A stretch of DNA of 64,000 nt from Planctomycetota bacterium (GTDB lineage Bacteria; Planctomycetota; Planctomycetia; Pirellulales; UBA7805), in contig QQVP01000094.1 of the NCBI GenBank assembly GCA_003389215.1, positions 1-64,000 of the forward strand. The letters are read 5' to 3'. The notes beneath the pieces were generated by a model. It ran no database searches. It was not told the origin of the DNA and was given only the letters and a program-made list of their open reading frames with translations. Position numbers and translations under genes: made by a program. The stretch's first letter is position 1, and each line of letters starts with the position of its first letter. Of this stretch, positions 54,618 to 63,298 are shown in pieces.

Positions 54618-55904
54618 ATGCCTTCAGGACGGGACATCACCGGTGGTGGCCGCCGCGGCGGAACCTCGTCGAAGAAGAACGCGTTCTGTTCATTCTGTCG
54701 CAAGAGTTACCGCGACGTCGGCCCGCTCGTCGAGGGCCCGGGCGACGTCTACATTTGTGGCGACTGCATCGAGCTTTGCCAATCGATTCTCGATCAGGAA
54801 CGCCGCCGCCGGGGCACCACGAAGCAGCTCTTCACCAAGGTGCCGACGCCGCGCGAAATCGTGGCCGAGCTGGACGAGTACGTCATTGGCCAGGATCACG
54901 CCAAGCGTGTCTTGGCCGTGGCGGTCTACAGCCACTACAAACGACTGCTCGCCGACGAAGAAGGTTCGGACGTCGAGATCGACAAGTCGAACATCTTGCT
55001 GGTCGGACCGACCGGTAGCGGAAAGACGCTGCTGGCCCGCACCTTGGCTCGCACGCTGAATGTGCCGTTTGCCATTGGCGACGCCACCACGCTGACCGAA
55101 GCGGGCTATGTGGGCGAAGACGTCGAAAACCTGTTGTTGAAGCTGTTGCACGCCGCCGATTTCGATCTGGAAGCGGCCCAGCGTGGCGTGCTCTACATCG
55201 ACGAGATCGACAAGATTGGCAAGACGAGCCAGAACGTCTCGATCACGCGCGACGTCTCGGGCGAGGGCGTGCAACAGGCACTGCTGAAGATGCTCGAAGG
55301 CACCATGGCCAATGTACCGCCGCAGGGAGGTCGCAAGCATCCCGAGCAGCAGTACATTCAAATGGACACGACGAACATCTTGTTCATCTGCGGCGGCACG
55401 TTCGTCGGCATCGATCAGATCATCGGCAAGCGACTCGGCAAGCGGACGATCGGTTTTGGACAGGAAGCCGGTCTGGAAAACACCGAAGACCTGGCCGAGC
55501 TGCTGCCGAATGTTACCTCGGACGACATCCTCGAGTTCGGATTGATTCCGGAACTGGTCGGACGACTGCCGGTTCAGTCGGCCCTCACGCCGCTGAACAC
55601 CGAACAATTGGTCCGGGTGCTGAGCGAACCGCGCAACGCGCTCACCAAGCAGTACGAAAAACTCTTCTCGATGGAAGATGCGGAGCTCCAGTTCACGCCC
55701 GAGGCCCTGCAGGAAATCGCCCGCCAGGCCAAGGATCGCGAGACGGGAGCCCGAGGACTGCGTTCGATTATCGAGGGCGTCATGCTCGAGATCATGTACG
55801 ACCTGCCCGATCAGCCGGCCGGCCACAACTACGTGATCACGCCGGAAGTCGTCAATGGCGAAGATCGTCTCTTCGGCTCTCAGGAAGACAAGAAGAGCGC
55901 GTAA
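54618..55904 (+). CDS. clpX: ATP-dependent Clp protease ATP-binding subunit ClpX
   Basis: A 428-residue AAA+ unfoldase. The N-terminal zinc finger has four Cys (CSFCRKS and CGDCIELC). The ATPase core has Walker [19 protein letters not shown], Walker [26 protein letters not shown], and [16 protein letters not shown] with a final sensor-2 region ([19 protein letters not shown]). It unfolds tagged proteins for ClpP, which is not encoded next to it here. AAAGGAAA precedes the ATG at 54618; a strong terminator follows at 55961. Confidence 0.95.
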   Translation: MPSGRDITGGGRRGGTSSKKNAFCSFCRKSYRDVGPLVEGPGDVYICGDCIELCQSILDQERRRRGTTKQLFTKVPTPREIVAELDEYVIGQDHAKRVLAVAVYSHYKRLLADEEGSDVEIDKSNILLVGPTGSGKTLLARTLARTLNVPFAIGDATTLTEAGYVGEDVENLLLKLLHAADFDLEAAQRGVLYIDEIDKIGKTSQNVSITRDVSGEGVQQALLKMLEGTMANVPPQGGRKHPEQQYIQMDTTNILFICGGTFVGIDQIIGKRLGKRTIGFGQEAGLENTEDLAELLPNVTSDDILEFGLIPELVGRLPVQSALTPLNTEQLVRVLSEPRNALTKQYEKLFSMEDAELQFTPEALQEIARQAKDRETGARGLRSIIEGVMLEIMYDLPDQPAGHNYVITPEVVNGEDRLFGSQEDKKSA

Positions 55905-55960
55905 CGTTCAAGCCCGTCACCGCGCAAGCGCAGGCGGGGGTCAAGTACGCGTTTTCGGAC

Positions 55961-56005
55961 GGGGCGCTCAGCGGACACAAGCACGCTGAGCGCCCCGTTT
56001 TTTTA
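55961..56005 (+). terminator. Rho-independent terminator of clpX
   Basis: A perfect 13-base stem (55961-55973 and 55984-55996) with a 10-base loop and the tail GTTTTTTTA. Confidence 0.95.
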
Positions 56006-56095
56006 TGCGCGCAACCGTTTCTTGTACGCCGAGCGGCTGGAAATGCAGGGCAGGGGAGTGCCCCAGGTTGTCGCCAAGTCCGACCCGCTTGAGCC

Positions 56096-57205
56096 TCAGC
56101 TGGCGACCAGATCGCGCAGCACTTCGACGCCTCGCTCGATCACCGCGTCGTCCGCCGCGTAAGAAATGCGGAAGTGGGTGTCCTGCCGGCTAAAGATCTT
56201 GCCCGGGATGATCAACAGCCCCCGCTCGATGGCCCGTTCGACGAACTCGCTGGCGGTGCCGCGCGGCGCGCGGGGAAAGGCGTAAAACGCCCCGCCGGGA
56301 CGCGTCACCTGGTAGTGATCGGAGAGGCCCGCAACGAGCAAATCGCGTTTGCGGCGATAGTCGGCGATGTGGCAGCTCATGTCGACGTCCAAGGCCGCGA
56401 GGCCGCCCCACTGGGCCGGCTGCGGCGCGCACACGAACGTGTACTGCTGCAGCTTGATCATGGTGTCGATAATCTCGCTCGGACCATGAGCGTAACCGAG
56501 CCGCCACCCAGTCATGCCGTACGACTTCGAAAAGCCGTCGAGCACGATCGTCTGCTCGTTGAACTCGGCCGGAGACGTGAACGCGTCGTCGTAGCAGAAG
56601 AGCCGGTAGATCTCGTCACTCACCAGCGCGACATCATGACAGGCAGCCAGCTCGGCCAGTGCGCATAGCTCTTCGCGACCGGCCACTGCCCCCGTCGGGT
56701 TGGCCGGGCTGTTGGCCAAGATCATCTTCGTACGTGGCGTGATAGCCGCCTCGACCTTCGCGACGTCGATGCGAAAGTCGGGATAGGTGTCGACGAAGAC
56801 CGGCCGGCCACCGACCATCTTGATCAGCGCGTCGTACATCACGAAGTAGGGGTCGAAGACGATCACCTCTTCGCCCGGATTGACCAATGCCATCAATGCC
56901 AGGACCAGCCCGCCACTGGTGCCCGAGGTGATCAGTGCCCGCCGATCGGCGTGGCCATAACACTCGTCGACGCCACGCTGCACTTTGTCCAGCAGGCTGG
57001 CCAGCCCCTGCGAAGGTGTGTAGCCGTTCTTGCCGTTCTCGATGGCGTCGATCGCCGCCTGTCGGATCGGCTGGGGGACGTCGAAGTCCGGTTGCCCGAT
57101 CGAGAGATTGATCGGGTCTTCGAGCTGCGCCGCCAGGTCAAAGACCTTGCGAATGCCCGAGCTGTCGAAGGTGGCACTGCGCTCGGCGATCCAGCGGTGA
57201 CTCAT
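56096..57205 (-). CDS. class I/II aminotransferase (PLP enzyme)
   Basis: A 369-residue fold-type I PLP enzyme. Marks: INLSIGQPDFDVP at the N-terminus, GYTPSQGLASLLDKV, ITSGTSGGLVLALMAL, VFDPYFVMYD, ILANSPANPTGAV, LVSDEIYRLF and DGFSKSYGMTGWRLGY, where the Lys after FS binds PLP. It resembles aspartate/aromatic aminotransferases and their MalY-like relatives. The start MSHRWIAERS was preferred to an upstream extension. It follows the phosphohexomutase-like gene (57264) by 58 bases on the same strand, so they are probably cotranscribed. The amino acid substrate cannot be told. Confidence 0.85.
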   Translation of the reverse strand: MSHRWIAERSATFDSSGIRKVFDLAAQLEDPINLSIGQPDFDVPQPIRQAAIDAIENGKNGYTPSQGLASLLDKVQRGVDECYGHADRRALITSGTSGGLVLALMALVNPGEEVIVFDPYFVMYDALIKMVGGRPVFVDTYPDFRIDVAKVEAAITPRTKMILANSPANPTGAVAGREELCALAELAACHDVALVSDEIYRLFCYDDAFTSPAEFNEQTIVLDGFSKSYGMTGWRLGYAHGPSEIIDTMIKLQQYTFVCAPQPAQWGGLAALDVDMSCHIADYRRKRDLLVAGLSDHYQVTRPGGAFYAFPRAPRGTASEFVERAIERGLLIIPGKIFSRQDTHFRISYAADDAVIERGVEVLRDLVAS

Positions 57206-57263
57206 CAAAAACTCTCGCGACGTGAAGTTGACAATTCCGCGCGCGGCGGGCGGACGCGCTATC

Positions 57264-58529
57264 CTAGCGGCTCGTCTCATCGTCGGCGAGTACCGCGGAG
57301 AGCGGGCGATCGCTTTGACTCAGTCGCCCCAGCAGTCGGGCGAGCACTTCGAGCCCATCGACGACGGGAACTTCCCGTGTGAACCAGTAGCGGCCACCGC
57401 GCTGCACGGCGGCGTCTGCCCGATTCGAGAGCAACGAGATGTACATTTCCGCGGCGGTCGGGTCGAGTTCTTCTTCGGCCTGGAAACGCGGCCTGGTGGC
57501 ATCCTGGTGTACGTCTTGAGCGTCCGGCTCAGCGGCGGTCGTGCGTTCCCAAATGAGCAGCGGCAGCATGGCGTGCGGCAAGATGCCTTGGCCGAGTTCG
57601 TCGACGACATGAACCGCTTCGCCGGCCGCGTCGACCCAGATTCCAAAGTCGGCACCCAGAGCCACAACCCGTTCGGAGAGCTCGGTGTCGTCCCGCTCAG
57701 ACCGTCGCGCACTGGCCTCGTTCGACTCTTCAACATCGATGGCGCGGCAGGCAACCTGCTTGATGAGCTCTTGGACGGAACTGCGTAGCGGCCGACTTGC
57801 GGTCTTCAGCACGAAGCGGAGGGGGCGGAGCGCATGGAACACGGGACGGAGCTGGTCGAGATAGGCGTCCGTCACAGCCTGACGACGTAGAGAACCTGCA
57901 GTCCGCTTGGCCCGCAGCGAGCTGGCCTCGAACCGTTGGCGTACTTCGTCAAGCTCGCCGCCCGCCGAGAGTGGCATCGCCCCGCCACCAAACATACGGA
58001 GTTCCAACTGCGGCAGCGGCTGCGACAGGAAGTTCAGCAGCAGACCACCGTCGAGCGACCGATTGCTAATGGCATGCACCAGCGTCGGGGCAGTGACGAA
58101 CCCAACATCAAGAACGTCGCAGCCCGAGAAGCGGAGTCCCTCGGTTGCCGCGGCATGCACCTCGGCGGTGGTCACGACGCCATCGCTGCCCACGGCGACG
58201 CGGGACCGCGACGAGTCGGATTCGTGACGACCGAAGAGCCAGGTCCCGAAGGCCCCCGCCAGGCGTCGCACTTCGCTCGGCCCCAAGTGGTCGCGGTAGC
58301 CGCCACGAATCGTGTGACCGGCAAAGGCAAGCTGCTCACGACGCCGTTCCGACCAATTCGTCAGTTGCGCCAGCTGTCTGCCCGAGAGTGTTCCGGCATC
58401 GTTTCGGTGAGGGCAGCGAAGACAGCCCGCGTAATGGCTGGCGAGGCGTCCCAGGTGAATGGCCCGAGAGATCTCCTGCGTCTCGCCGGGACAGCGGTAG
58501 GCGACGGCCGTGGTGGATATCGGGGACAT
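57264..58529 (-). CDS. phosphohexomutase-like protein, probably catalytically inactive
   Basis: A 421-residue protein from the ATG at 58529. Residues 1-60 carry a small Cys cluster (YRCPGE and GCLRCPHRND). The following part resembles the first domains of alpha-D-phosphohexomutases (RRLAGAFGTWLFG; VAVGSDGVVTTAEVHAAATE; GLRFSGCDVLDVGFVTAPTL). Where active enzymes have the phospho-Ser loop TASHNP, this one reads LLLNFLSQP, and where they have the metal loop DGDGDR it reads GADFGIW. Both catalytic sites are therefore altered, so the protein is probably a pseudo-enzyme or binds sugar phosphates as a sensor. It lies just upstream of an aminotransferase, in a probable operon. Confidence 0.7.
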   Translation of the reverse strand: MSPISTTAVAYRCPGETQEISRAIHLGRLASHYAGCLRCPHRNDAGTLSGRQLAQLTNWSERRREQLAFAGHTIRGGYRDHLGPSEVRRLAGAFGTWLFGRHESDSSRSRVAVGSDGVVTTAEVHAAATEGLRFSGCDVLDVGFVTAPTLVHAISNRSLDGGLLLNFLSQPLPQLELRMFGGGAMPLSAGGELDEVRQRFEASSLRAKRTAGSLRRQAVTDAYLDQLRPVFHALRPLRFVLKTASRPLRSSVQELIKQVACRAIDVEESNEASARRSERDDTELSERVVALGADFGIWVDAAGEAVHVVDELGQGILPHAMLPLLIWERTTAAEPDAQDVHQDATRPRFQAEEELDPTAAEMYISLLSNRADAAVQRGGRYWFTREVPVVDGLEVLARLLGRLSQSDRPLSAVLADDETSR

Positions 58530-58779
58530 TCTTGCAGTGGCACTTGCAGTGGCAGCGCGAGGCGGTAACGGACGGGTGGCAGGTTGCCCTCCGCTGGCAT
58601 GCCCAGGCAGAGAAGCGGCGAACGATAGCGAAGCCGCAGCCGGGCCGTCAAGATCGCGGGAGAAAGCCCCGCAGTTGGCCGAATTGGGGGCAAACGGCCA
58701 ATCAAACGGGCGAGCAAGCATCCGGCGCTGGCATTCCGCGCCCAAGCCCCGTAGCCGCTAGAGATAAACTAGACGCGCT

Positions 58780-60147
58780 CTAGCGTACGCGACAACGGAA
58801 GCGGATCGTGCCACCATGGCCGGCGGGCAGCGGATCCTTGATTTCCCAGCGCAGCTTGAGCGAGCCGACCTCATTGGCTACGGTCACAAAGTCGCCCGGC
58901 AGGCTCGAGGACTGCGACTTGGGAACGTATTCGAGCCGCGTGGTGAGATTGTCCATGATCGTCACGTTGCCGATCGTTTCGCTTCCCGTGTTGTCGAAGC
59001 GAAGCACAAAGTCGATGAAGTCACCCGGCCGTGCGACCTTGCACGAGGCGAGCTTGACGATCCGCAGACAGGGCCGATTCGGGTTGTCGACGGTAAACGT
59101 CGCTTGGGCCCGAATGTCCCCGGTCTCGGCATGTGCCTTTTGTCCGTCCAGGATGATGCTCACACCATCCTCGTGAGTCCATTCGATCGCGGCGTCGACG
59201 TGGATGGCCAGCAGCGGGCGTTCGGCCTGTTCGGCGATGCCCTTGCGGATGATCGAGAGATTCTCAAACGGCAAATCGTCGTTGATCGCCTCGCGGAGGT
59301 GCAGGTCGGTGCTCACGCTCACCCCGGGCAGGTCGAGCTGCTCGATGTTCGGATCGCGTACGCCGCGCTCGTCCAACGGACCGGCCAGCTGGACAGCGGC
59401 ACCGGGGTTGAGATCGAGGTCCTGAATCGCCGGCCCGACCGAAGCGTCGCCGATGTTGGCAGCCAGGTCGGCCGTGTACTGTTGAAGTCCGTCCACTCGT
59501 CGCACAACGCGAAACCGCGGGGCATAGATACAAACGCGGTTGCTCGGCTCCACGATAATCCGCCCGTCGAGCGTGTCGTAGTGAGCGATCGTGTCTTCCG
59601 GATCGAGGCCGCGAACTTCCCAGTCCTTGCCCGCATAGGCGGGTTTGCCTCGGTCGCCGCCGTCGTAGATATACTCCGCGGGCGGCCAGGGGCGCGCGAT
59701 GCCGGGGGGAGCCCACTGGGCTCCGCCGTGCATTGGTAGCTCATGGTCCAAGAGCACGCGCGGGCAATCGGGCAGGTGCTCGCCCGTGAAGGCTCCCGGC
59801 GGCAAGCTGTTGCTAACGAGCGTCGTCGCGTGAGGACTCTGGCCGCGCACCGTCGGCTGGTAGCTCGCTTGTCGGTGCTGAATCGAGGCGATATCTGGGG
59901 ACGGAACTGGTTGTGAACGTAGTAGGGCGTCCGCGCCATTGCTGGCCAGCGTCTTTGCCGGCCTCTGGAGTTGGCTCGCAGAGACCAGCGTCGCGTCGCC
60001 GCCGGGCGACGTCCGTTTCGACGGCAGGCCACGGCAAGAACAGAGCACCAGGACGGATGCGCCGATGACGGTCCACCGCCACCAACGGGGCCACGTCGCC
60101 GCTGTGCCCTTTAGTTGCTGTTCGCCGTCGGTTTGGAGTCGGTTCAT
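58780..60147 (-). CDS. lipoprotein with DUF11-type repeat domain
   Basis: A 455-residue exported protein. A lipobox VLCSC (Cys near residue 38) follows a membrane-spanning signal. The middle contains acidic and beta-strand modules (ENRVCIYAPRFRVV-like text at 200-215), and the C-terminus is a DUF11 domain (LRIVKLASCKVARPGDFIDF, FDNTGSETIGNVTIMDNLTT, RLEYVPKSQSS). DUF11 domains are common in large bacterial surface proteins, where they act as stalks. Its start overlaps the stop of the gene at 60144 by four bases, so the two are coupled. Likely part of an outer surface or wall complex. Confidence 0.75.
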   Translation of the reverse strand: MNRLQTDGEQQLKGTAATWPRWWRWTVIGASVLVLCSCRGLPSKRTSPGGDATLVSASQLQRPAKTLASNGADALLRSQPVPSPDIASIQHRQASYQPTVRGQSPHATTLVSNSLPPGAFTGEHLPDCPRVLLDHELPMHGGAQWAPPGIARPWPPAEYIYDGGDRGKPAYAGKDWEVRGLDPEDTIAHYDTLDGRIIVEPSNRVCIYAPRFRVVRRVDGLQQYTADLAANIGDASVGPAIQDLDLNPGAAVQLAGPLDERGVRDPNIEQLDLPGVSVSTDLHLREAINDDLPFENLSIIRKGIAEQAERPLLAIHVDAAIEWTHEDGVSIILDGQKAHAETGDIRAQATFTVDNPNRPCLRIVKLASCKVARPGDFIDFVLRFDNTGSETIGNVTIMDNLTTRLEYVPKSQSSSLPGDFVTVANEVGSLKLRWEIKDPLPAGHGGTIRFRCRVR

Positions 60148-60932
60148 GGTTCGGGCAACTCGTGCGGCACGGCCGGCAACGGTTCACTCGGAACCGGGGA
60201 GGGAATCACTTCGATCGTCGCCAACGGTTTGTAGGGCGGCGATCCGAACAGGAATTGTTGATCGGGACCAAACCGACCAGGCAACAGCCCGCCCATCCTC
60301 AGAATGGCGACAGGGCGACCGAGCGTATCGGCCACCAGCAGGGGGTCCTGATCGGGACCGACGTCAAACCAATACTGTTCGCCGTCGACCTCCGCGGCGG
60401 GCAGTGCCGACTCGGGGTCTTCCAGGTAGATCACGCGGGTGACCATTTGCCCTTCCGACGCGCGGACGAGGTCATCCTGAGTGAGCTGAATTGGGATCGG
60501 AAATTTGGCCTCCAGGCCCGGCGGCGGATAGATGCGATCGATGATCTCGATCGTGGGAAACACCTCGACCCCAGGGTAGCCGTCAATCTCGGTCACCTTG
60601 AGACGATAGACCGAGCCGATCAACAGTCCAGCCCGCCGGGGCGTGGCCGCGGTCGGCTCGAAGTTCCCCTGGCTCGCGAAAGCAACCAAGGCCCCGCGTG
60701 GGGCCTTGATTTCAACAGGTTGAAAGAAACCAGGTAATGGTCCGCCCCGCTGTAGTTGGGCACGGCCAATCGCTCCCGGTGGCATGTCGCCGGAATGGCG
60801 ATAGTGCAGAGGTGTTGACTGAGCCGTCGCCAGCGACGTTCCGGCCAACCCCAGCAGCACCGCCAGTGTCCTGCCGAAACAAGTTCGGCAGACCGCGATA
60901 CCAACTACACGAGTGCGGAGCTTGTGGACCAT
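60144..60932 (-). CDS. secreted protein, paralog of the lipoprotein at 61031
   Basis: A 262-residue exported protein with a signal peptide (LAVLLGLAGTSLATAQ). Its middle part aligns by eye with the neighbour at 61031: YRLKVTEIDGYPGVEVFPTI against YKLTNIPGRPGVELYPSLEI, and FPIPIQLTQDDLVRASEGQM against NAIPIQLNEQDLDQILSGNF, with VTRVIYLEDPE matching ITKVIYLPDPE. The C-terminus is Pro-rich. The function of the family is not known to me. It is translationally coupled to the DUF11 lipoprotein at 58780. Confidence 0.7.
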   Translation of the reverse strand: MVHKLRTRVVGIAVCRTCFGRTLAVLLGLAGTSLATAQSTPLHYRHSGDMPPGAIGRAQLQRGGPLPGFFQPVEIKAPRGALVAFASQGNFEPTAATPRRAGLLIGSVYRLKVTEIDGYPGVEVFPTIEIIDRIYPPPGLEAKFPIPIQLTQDDLVRASEGQMVTRVIYLEDPESALPAAEVDGEQYWFDVGPDQDPLLVADTLGRPVAILRMGGLLPGRFGPDQQFLFGSPPYKPLATIEVIPSPVPSEPLPAVPHELPEP

Positions 60933-61030
60933 TATCCTGGATTTGAAATTTGTCGCTCGCTACCCGCGGCGGCGAGATCGCATGTGGGGGGGGGAAGTAA
61001 CGCCTCTCGATGAGGCGAATCGCGTGGCTG

Positions 61031-62122
61031 CTAGTTCTTCATCCAATTGAAGATGTCAACGAGTGGCTGCTTAAACGAACCTTGTCCCGAGGCCCGATTC
61101 GACTCGACAAGGTTGACACGGTTGACCGGCTTCGGATAGCTGTAACCCGGCTTCTGCTTGACTCGCATGTGAATCTTCTTGGGCGGATCGGGCATGCAGA
61201 CGTGGGTACCGTTGCGAATCGCATGTCGCTGCAATCCGGCCGGTACTCCCAAAGGCACGTGCGGCGGTCCGGGTAGCCCAATCGGCGTGCCGGTAATCGG
61301 CATTCCGTATTGCGGACCGGTGACGCCAGCGACCAGCGACGGAGCGAAGCCGGGCCCGCCGTAGACCCCGGGGCTGCCCATTGCGATCGGGGCACCGGGC
61401 ATCGCCTGGTTGAACGAGGCGGGGCTCACGCCGCCCATGTCGCCCATGTTCAACTCGCCGGGCATGCCGGGAAGCTCAGGATCGATGTTACCGACCCGCA
61501 TGATGCAGAGGATCGATCCGCGACGGTCCGCCTCCACAATCGGGTCGACTCCAGCGTTCAGGCGGGAGCTAACCAGGGTGTCGATGCCGCCATCGAGACC
61601 GGTCTGGAACTCCGGATCGGGCAAGTAGATCACCTTGGTGATGAAATTGCCGCTGAGGATCTGATCCAGATCTTGTTCGTTCAGTTGAATGGGAATCGCG
61701 TTGTGGGACAGGTAGGCCTCGGTGCGCGGAGTTGCCGGCCCGATCTCGAGCGAGGGGTAGAGCTCCACACCCGGTCGACCCGGAATGTTCGTCAGCTTGT
61801 AACGATAGAATCCGCCCTGTAGGACGTTTTGGCGACCGGGCGCGACCAGCGGTTCCGTCTCGACCATGCCGTCGCCGGCACCCATCCACGGTCGCACCCA
61901 CATGCCTTGGGGCGCGACGAACGCCAGTTGCGAGGCCATTTGCGGCACTGGCATCGGGTAACCCGACATCACAACGCCCGGACCAGGGCCGCCGACGCCG
62001 GGACCGGGCTCCATGAGCATCTTGGCCGGCGGCGTCTTGTGGACGCGATGTCGCGAGCAGCCGACCGAACCGACGGTGACACACAGTGCGACGACGAGAA
62101 GGAACGTTGGATAGCGTCTCAT
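61031..62122 (-). CDS. Gly/Pro/Met-rich lipoprotein, paralog of 60144
   Basis: A 363-residue lipoprotein from the ATG at 62122 (AGGAAA upstream; lipobox VGSVGC, Cys at about 22). The N-terminal part is Gly/Pro/Met-rich (MEPGPGVGGPGPGVVMSGYP), the conserved middle (YKLTNIPGRPGVELYPSLEI onward) is shared with the gene at 60144, and the C-terminus is again Gly/Pro/Met-rich, then basic (KKIHMRVKQKPGYSYPKPVN). First gene of the three-gene set 61031, 60144, 58780 on this strand. Such Gly/Pro linkers suggest a surface or periplasmic structural role. Function not known. Confidence 0.7.
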   Translation of the reverse strand: MRRYPTFLLVVALCVTVGSVGCSRHRVHKTPPAKMLMEPGPGVGGPGPGVVMSGYPMPVPQMASQLAFVAPQGMWVRPWMGAGDGMVETEPLVAPGRQNVLQGGFYRYKLTNIPGRPGVELYPSLEIGPATPRTEAYLSHNAIPIQLNEQDLDQILSGNFITKVIYLPDPEFQTGLDGGIDTLVSSRLNAGVDPIVEADRRGSILCIMRVGNIDPELPGMPGELNMGDMGGVSPASFNQAMPGAPIAMGSPGVYGGPGFAPSLVAGVTGPQYGMPITGTPIGLPGPPHVPLGVPAGLQRHAIRNGTHVCMPDPPKKIHMRVKQKPGYSYPKPVNRVNLVESNRASGQGSFKQPLVDIFNWMKN

Positions 62123-62335
62123 ACCGTTGTTTCCTGAAGTCCTGGCAGGTCCGTCGTGGGACGAAACGGAGTCTCCTTGACCGTACTCGGGCCGGGAAAC
62201 TGCCGTCGACGTCCGCTCTGGAGACACCTAGAATGCGTCCCCACCGCGACTTGGCTGCCGACTACCAAGGCCGATGTCACCTATAGTTCGGCTTTGCGAG
62301 GTCGGTTTCTTTGACAAAATCGTCATTATCCGAAC

Positions 62336-63298
62336 ATGCGTTACATCTTCCGCATCTTCGCCATCTTCACAGCCGCCGGAATCGCCGCCGTCATCTGGGC
62401 CGATGTACGTCACGACCCGAGTCCGGCGCCCGTGTTAGATAGGGACCCGCAGCCCATTACTGGCCGGACGGGCGACCTGCCCGACGGCGAGCAACTGATC
62501 GCCGCCTGTGCTGTAGCCTTGCAGTCAATGCCGTCCGTGTCGGCACAGATGCGCCAGCGCGTGAGGATGTTCGATCGCGAAGTCTTTGGCTCGGGCATCT
62601 ACCTGCAGGAGGGCAGGGGGGAGCGGGCGAAGTTCCGACTCGAGCTGAGCTTTCAGCTCGCGGGTACCAGCCGCGGCCTAATTCGGAGTAGCGATGGCGT
62701 GATGTTGTGGCTCTTCGACGACAATCGCGACACGGGCGCGCAGCTTCGCGAAATCGACTTGCAGCGACTGGAACTCGCGGTGCAGCGGTACCGCATGGAG
62801 GCCGGTGTCGCCGAGGATCAAGTGTCGGGCTCGCCGGGGCCGCCCGATCTCTCGCGTGGTGGACTTCCCCAGGTGCTTGCCGATCTGCGGGCGAACTTCG
62901 AATTCCAGACCGTCGGCCAGACACGACTGGAGGGTCTTTCGGCCTGGGTCGTCCAGGGCGTCTGGCGCGAGGCGCCACTGCGGGCGTTGCTACAACACGT
63001 CGAGAGCGATTTGCCGCTGGAGCAGCGCGGCCTGGCCGAGCTCGATGCGCATGTGCCGCACGACGTTCTGATCTTCGTCGATCAGGAAGAGCTGTTTCCC
63101 TACCGCTTCCAGTTCCGTCGCGGCGCGTCAAACGACGCCAGCGATGCCGCGCCCACGACGATCGTCGACATGGAACTCTTCGAGGTTCGTTTCGACGTTC
63201 CGATCGAGGCGAGTCAGTTTGGCAAGCCGGTCGACCTGCAAGCGACCGACCATACGGACACGTATGCTCAGCAGCTCGTCAAGCGACTTCATCCCTGA
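62336..63298 (+). CDS. secreted protein of unknown function
   Basis: A 320-residue protein with an N-terminal membrane or signal helix (IFRIFAIFTAAGIAAVIWAD). The mature part starts LPDGEQLIAACAVALQSMPS and continues with QMRQRVRMFDREVFGSGIYL, FRLELSFQLAGTSRGL, VMLWLFDDNRDTGAQ and a C-terminal VDMELFEVRFDVPIEASQFG. Alternating strands and the lipid-exposed pattern resemble LolA/LppX-type periplasmic carriers of lipids, but this is a guess. It is divergent from the three-gene set at 58780-62122. TTGACA lies at 62311-62316, yet no -10 box is at the right distance. Confidence 0.6.
   Translation: MRYIFRIFAIFTAAGIAAVIWADVRHDPSPAPVLDRDPQPITGRTGDLPDGEQLIAACAVALQSMPSVSAQMRQRVRMFDREVFGSGIYLQEGRGERAKFRLELSFQLAGTSRGLIRSSDGVMLWLFDDNRDTGAQLREIDLQRLELAVQRYRMEAGVAEDQVSGSPGPPDLSRGGLPQVLADLRANFEFQTVGQTRLEGLSAWVVQGVWREAPLRALLQHVESDLPLEQRGLAELDAHVPHDVLIFVDQEELFPYRFQFRRGASNDASDAAPTTIVDMELFEVRFDVPIEASQFGKPVDLQATDHTDTYAQQLVKRLHP

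Noticed and set aside
60980..60995. Run of G residues between two envelope genes as a phase-variation tract
   Set aside because: It lies outside any coding frame or clear promoter spacer, and one short run is not evidence of variation.
62311..62316. TTGACA as a promoter for the gene at 62336
   Set aside because: No -10 box lies 16-18 bases downstream before the start codon.
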